DNA from: Methanoregula sp.
Lineage (GTDB): Archaea; Halobacteriota; Methanomicrobia; Methanomicrobiales; Methanospirillaceae
DNA length: 6,612 nt
Reading direction: 5' to 3'
Assembly: GCA_013331015.1 (NCBI GenBank)
Contig: DUHF01000209.1
Location: 1 to 6,612 of the forward strand
Shown: piece by piece, positions 5,716 through 6,612 of the stretch
Numbering within the stretch: position 1 is the stretch's first letter
Layout: every line of letters starts with the position of its first letter
Program-made: the position numbers and the translations under genes
The notes under the pieces: model-generated
Databases searched by the model: none
What the model was told of the DNA's origin: nothing
Seen by the model: only the letters and a program-made list of their open reading frames with translations

Positions 5716-6612
5716 TCATCGTCTCATCACCGCACACAACCCGAAAAGGGCAAGAACCACAACCGCTGCGGAAAATCCAGGAGTCCGGGGGGTTGTGGAA
5801 CCGGTAGCCGCGGACGGTTGTGCAGCGCACTCTGCCCGAACCGCAGTAATAATCCCGCTCACCTGTTCTGCCGCATCCGCAACCCGGGGGCCGGGCCGAC
5901 TGATGATGTCGGCATTGATGGCATACACGTGGTTATTTCTGACCGCTGACAGGGAAGCGTACTGGGGGTTCGTCATGAACTCTTCACGGATCACATCCCG
6001 CTCCGAAGCATCCATCCCACCCCCGCCGCTTACGATGATGATATCGGGGTTGGCTAGCAGGAACTCTTCAAGCGATACCGTGCTCCAGCCGCTCCGACCC
6101 CAAAAGACGTTAACCCCCCCGGCACGGGTGATGATGTCGTCCTGCATGGTCGTGTTGCCGCTGATGTAGAGAGGCTTGTAATAAACCACGTGGGCAACGG
6201 TCGGACGGGTAAGATCCGGAGCGGATGTGGCTGCATCAATGCGCCGGGTGAGTGTTGTTACAAGTTCTTCCGCCTGATTTTCTGTCCCGGTGATTTTCCC
6301 GACCAGCCGTATATCCCGGATCACATGATCGACATTCTTTGGAGCCACCACAATGACCGGCAGGCCGAGCTGCTCAAGCCGGCGAATGGTCTCCCGGGAT
6401 GTCTTATCCGACGCAATGACAATATCCGGTCTGGCTGCTGCAACCTTCTCGATGCTGATCGCAGAATACCCGCCAATCCGGGGGATATCTTTCACTTCAG
6501 GGGGATGATCGCAGACGTCCGTGACGCCGACAATCCTGTCGATCAGGCCGAGGGCTGCAAGGATCTCGGTGTTGGATGGAGAGAGCGACACGATGCGCTC
6601 CGGCGTTTTATT
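5716..6612 (-). CDS. BtuF-like substrate-binding protein with PGF-CTERM anchor (N-terminus beyond window)
   Basis: The frame is open to the right edge, beginning NKTPERIVSLSPSNTEILAA; 298 residues are visible and the signal peptide and true start are missing. A GTG at 6591 is internal to the conserved PERIVSLSPSNTEIL opening and should not be taken as the start. The class III binding fold (PF01497 type) shows LIDRIVGVTDVCDHPPEV (23-40), IPRIGGYSAISIEKV (43-57), PDIVIA (62-67) and PDIIIVSGG (189-197). C-terminal to it is a Ser/Thr/Pro-rich linker (265-276), then TPGF (277-280), a hydrophobic stretch (281-295) and a terminal RR. That is the PGF-CTERM signal, known in archaea to be processed by archaeosortase A with lipid attachment. 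The CDHPPEV region resembles cobamide-binding BtuF, but iron-chelate binding is equally possible. Its cognate permease may lie upstream, beyond the right edge. Confidence 0.9.
   Translation of the reverse strand, partial: NKTPERIVSLSPSNTEILAALGLIDRIVGVTDVCDHPPEVKDIPRIGGYSAISIEKVAAARPDIVIASDKTSRETIRRLEQLGLPVIVVAPKNVDHVIRDIRLVGKITGTENQAEELVTTLTRRIDAATSAPDLTRPTVAHVVYYKPLYISGNTTMQDDIITRAGGVNVFWGRSGWSTVSLEEFLLANPDIIIVSGGGGMDASERDVIREEFMTNPQYASLSAVRNNHVYAINADIISRPGPRVADAAEQVSGIITAVRAECAAQPSAATGSTTPRTPGFSAAVVVLALFGLCAVMRR

Noticed and set aside
5438..6169. Plus-strand open frame of 243 codons
   Set aside because: It is antisense to two better-supported minus-strand genes and has no recognisable motif.
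6589..6591. GTG as the start of the right-hand binding protein
   Set aside because: It lies inside the conserved PERIVSLSPSNTEIL segment and the frame continues to the window edge, so the gene is simply truncated.

Overview
The window looks archaeal and most likely comes from a methanogenic euryarchaeon of the Methanomicrobiales type. That placement is an inference. It rests on a C-terminal PGF-CTERM sorting tail (the archaeosortase A signal), a zinc-ribbon/membrane/cysteine-repeat surface protein of a style common in these methanogens, AT-rich TATA-like promoters, and U-tract terminators. No rRNA, tRNA or other taxonomic marker is present. Coding DNA is GC-rich and the gaps are AT-rich with GC-rich hairpins.

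Every gene I accept is on the minus strand, so the window reads from right to left. At the right edge is the C-terminal 298 residues of a class III (BtuF/FepB-like) substrate-binding protein ending in a PGF-CTERM tail (5716 to beyond 6612). It is followed after 41 bp by a 121-residue protein I do not recognise (5309-5674). A gene-free stretch of about 950 bp follows (4359-5308), with several hairpins and, next to the downstream operon, a 21-bp palindrome inside a set of TACAAT/ATTGTA half-sites. Then comes a complete three-gene importer operon: lipoprotein substrate-binding protein (3186-4358), FecCD-type permease (2102-3172) and ATPase (1332-2105). Its genes are separated by 13 bp and then overlap by 4 bp (GTGA). 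A short hairpin with a U8 tract ends this operon. A gap of about 610 bp follows (720-1331). It holds a roughly 100-bp imperfect inverted repeat with T-tracts on its minus-strand 3' side. At the left edge is the start of a zinc-ribbon, single-membrane-helix protein with two cysteine-rich extracellular repeats (1-719), cut by the window end.

The three operon products should form one type II ABC importer. The lipoprotein would capture an iron-chelate, heme or corrinoid-like ligand outside the membrane, the permease dimer would form the pore, and the ATPase dimer would drive transport. The ligand cannot be read from sequence alone. The right-hand binding protein belongs to the same superfamily but is anchored at the opposite end of the chain. 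It may serve this transporter or one encoded beyond the right edge. I found no clearly new system. The best leads are the operator-like palindrome cluster, the large hairpin with U-tracts, and the paired cysteine loss in the surface-protein repeats.
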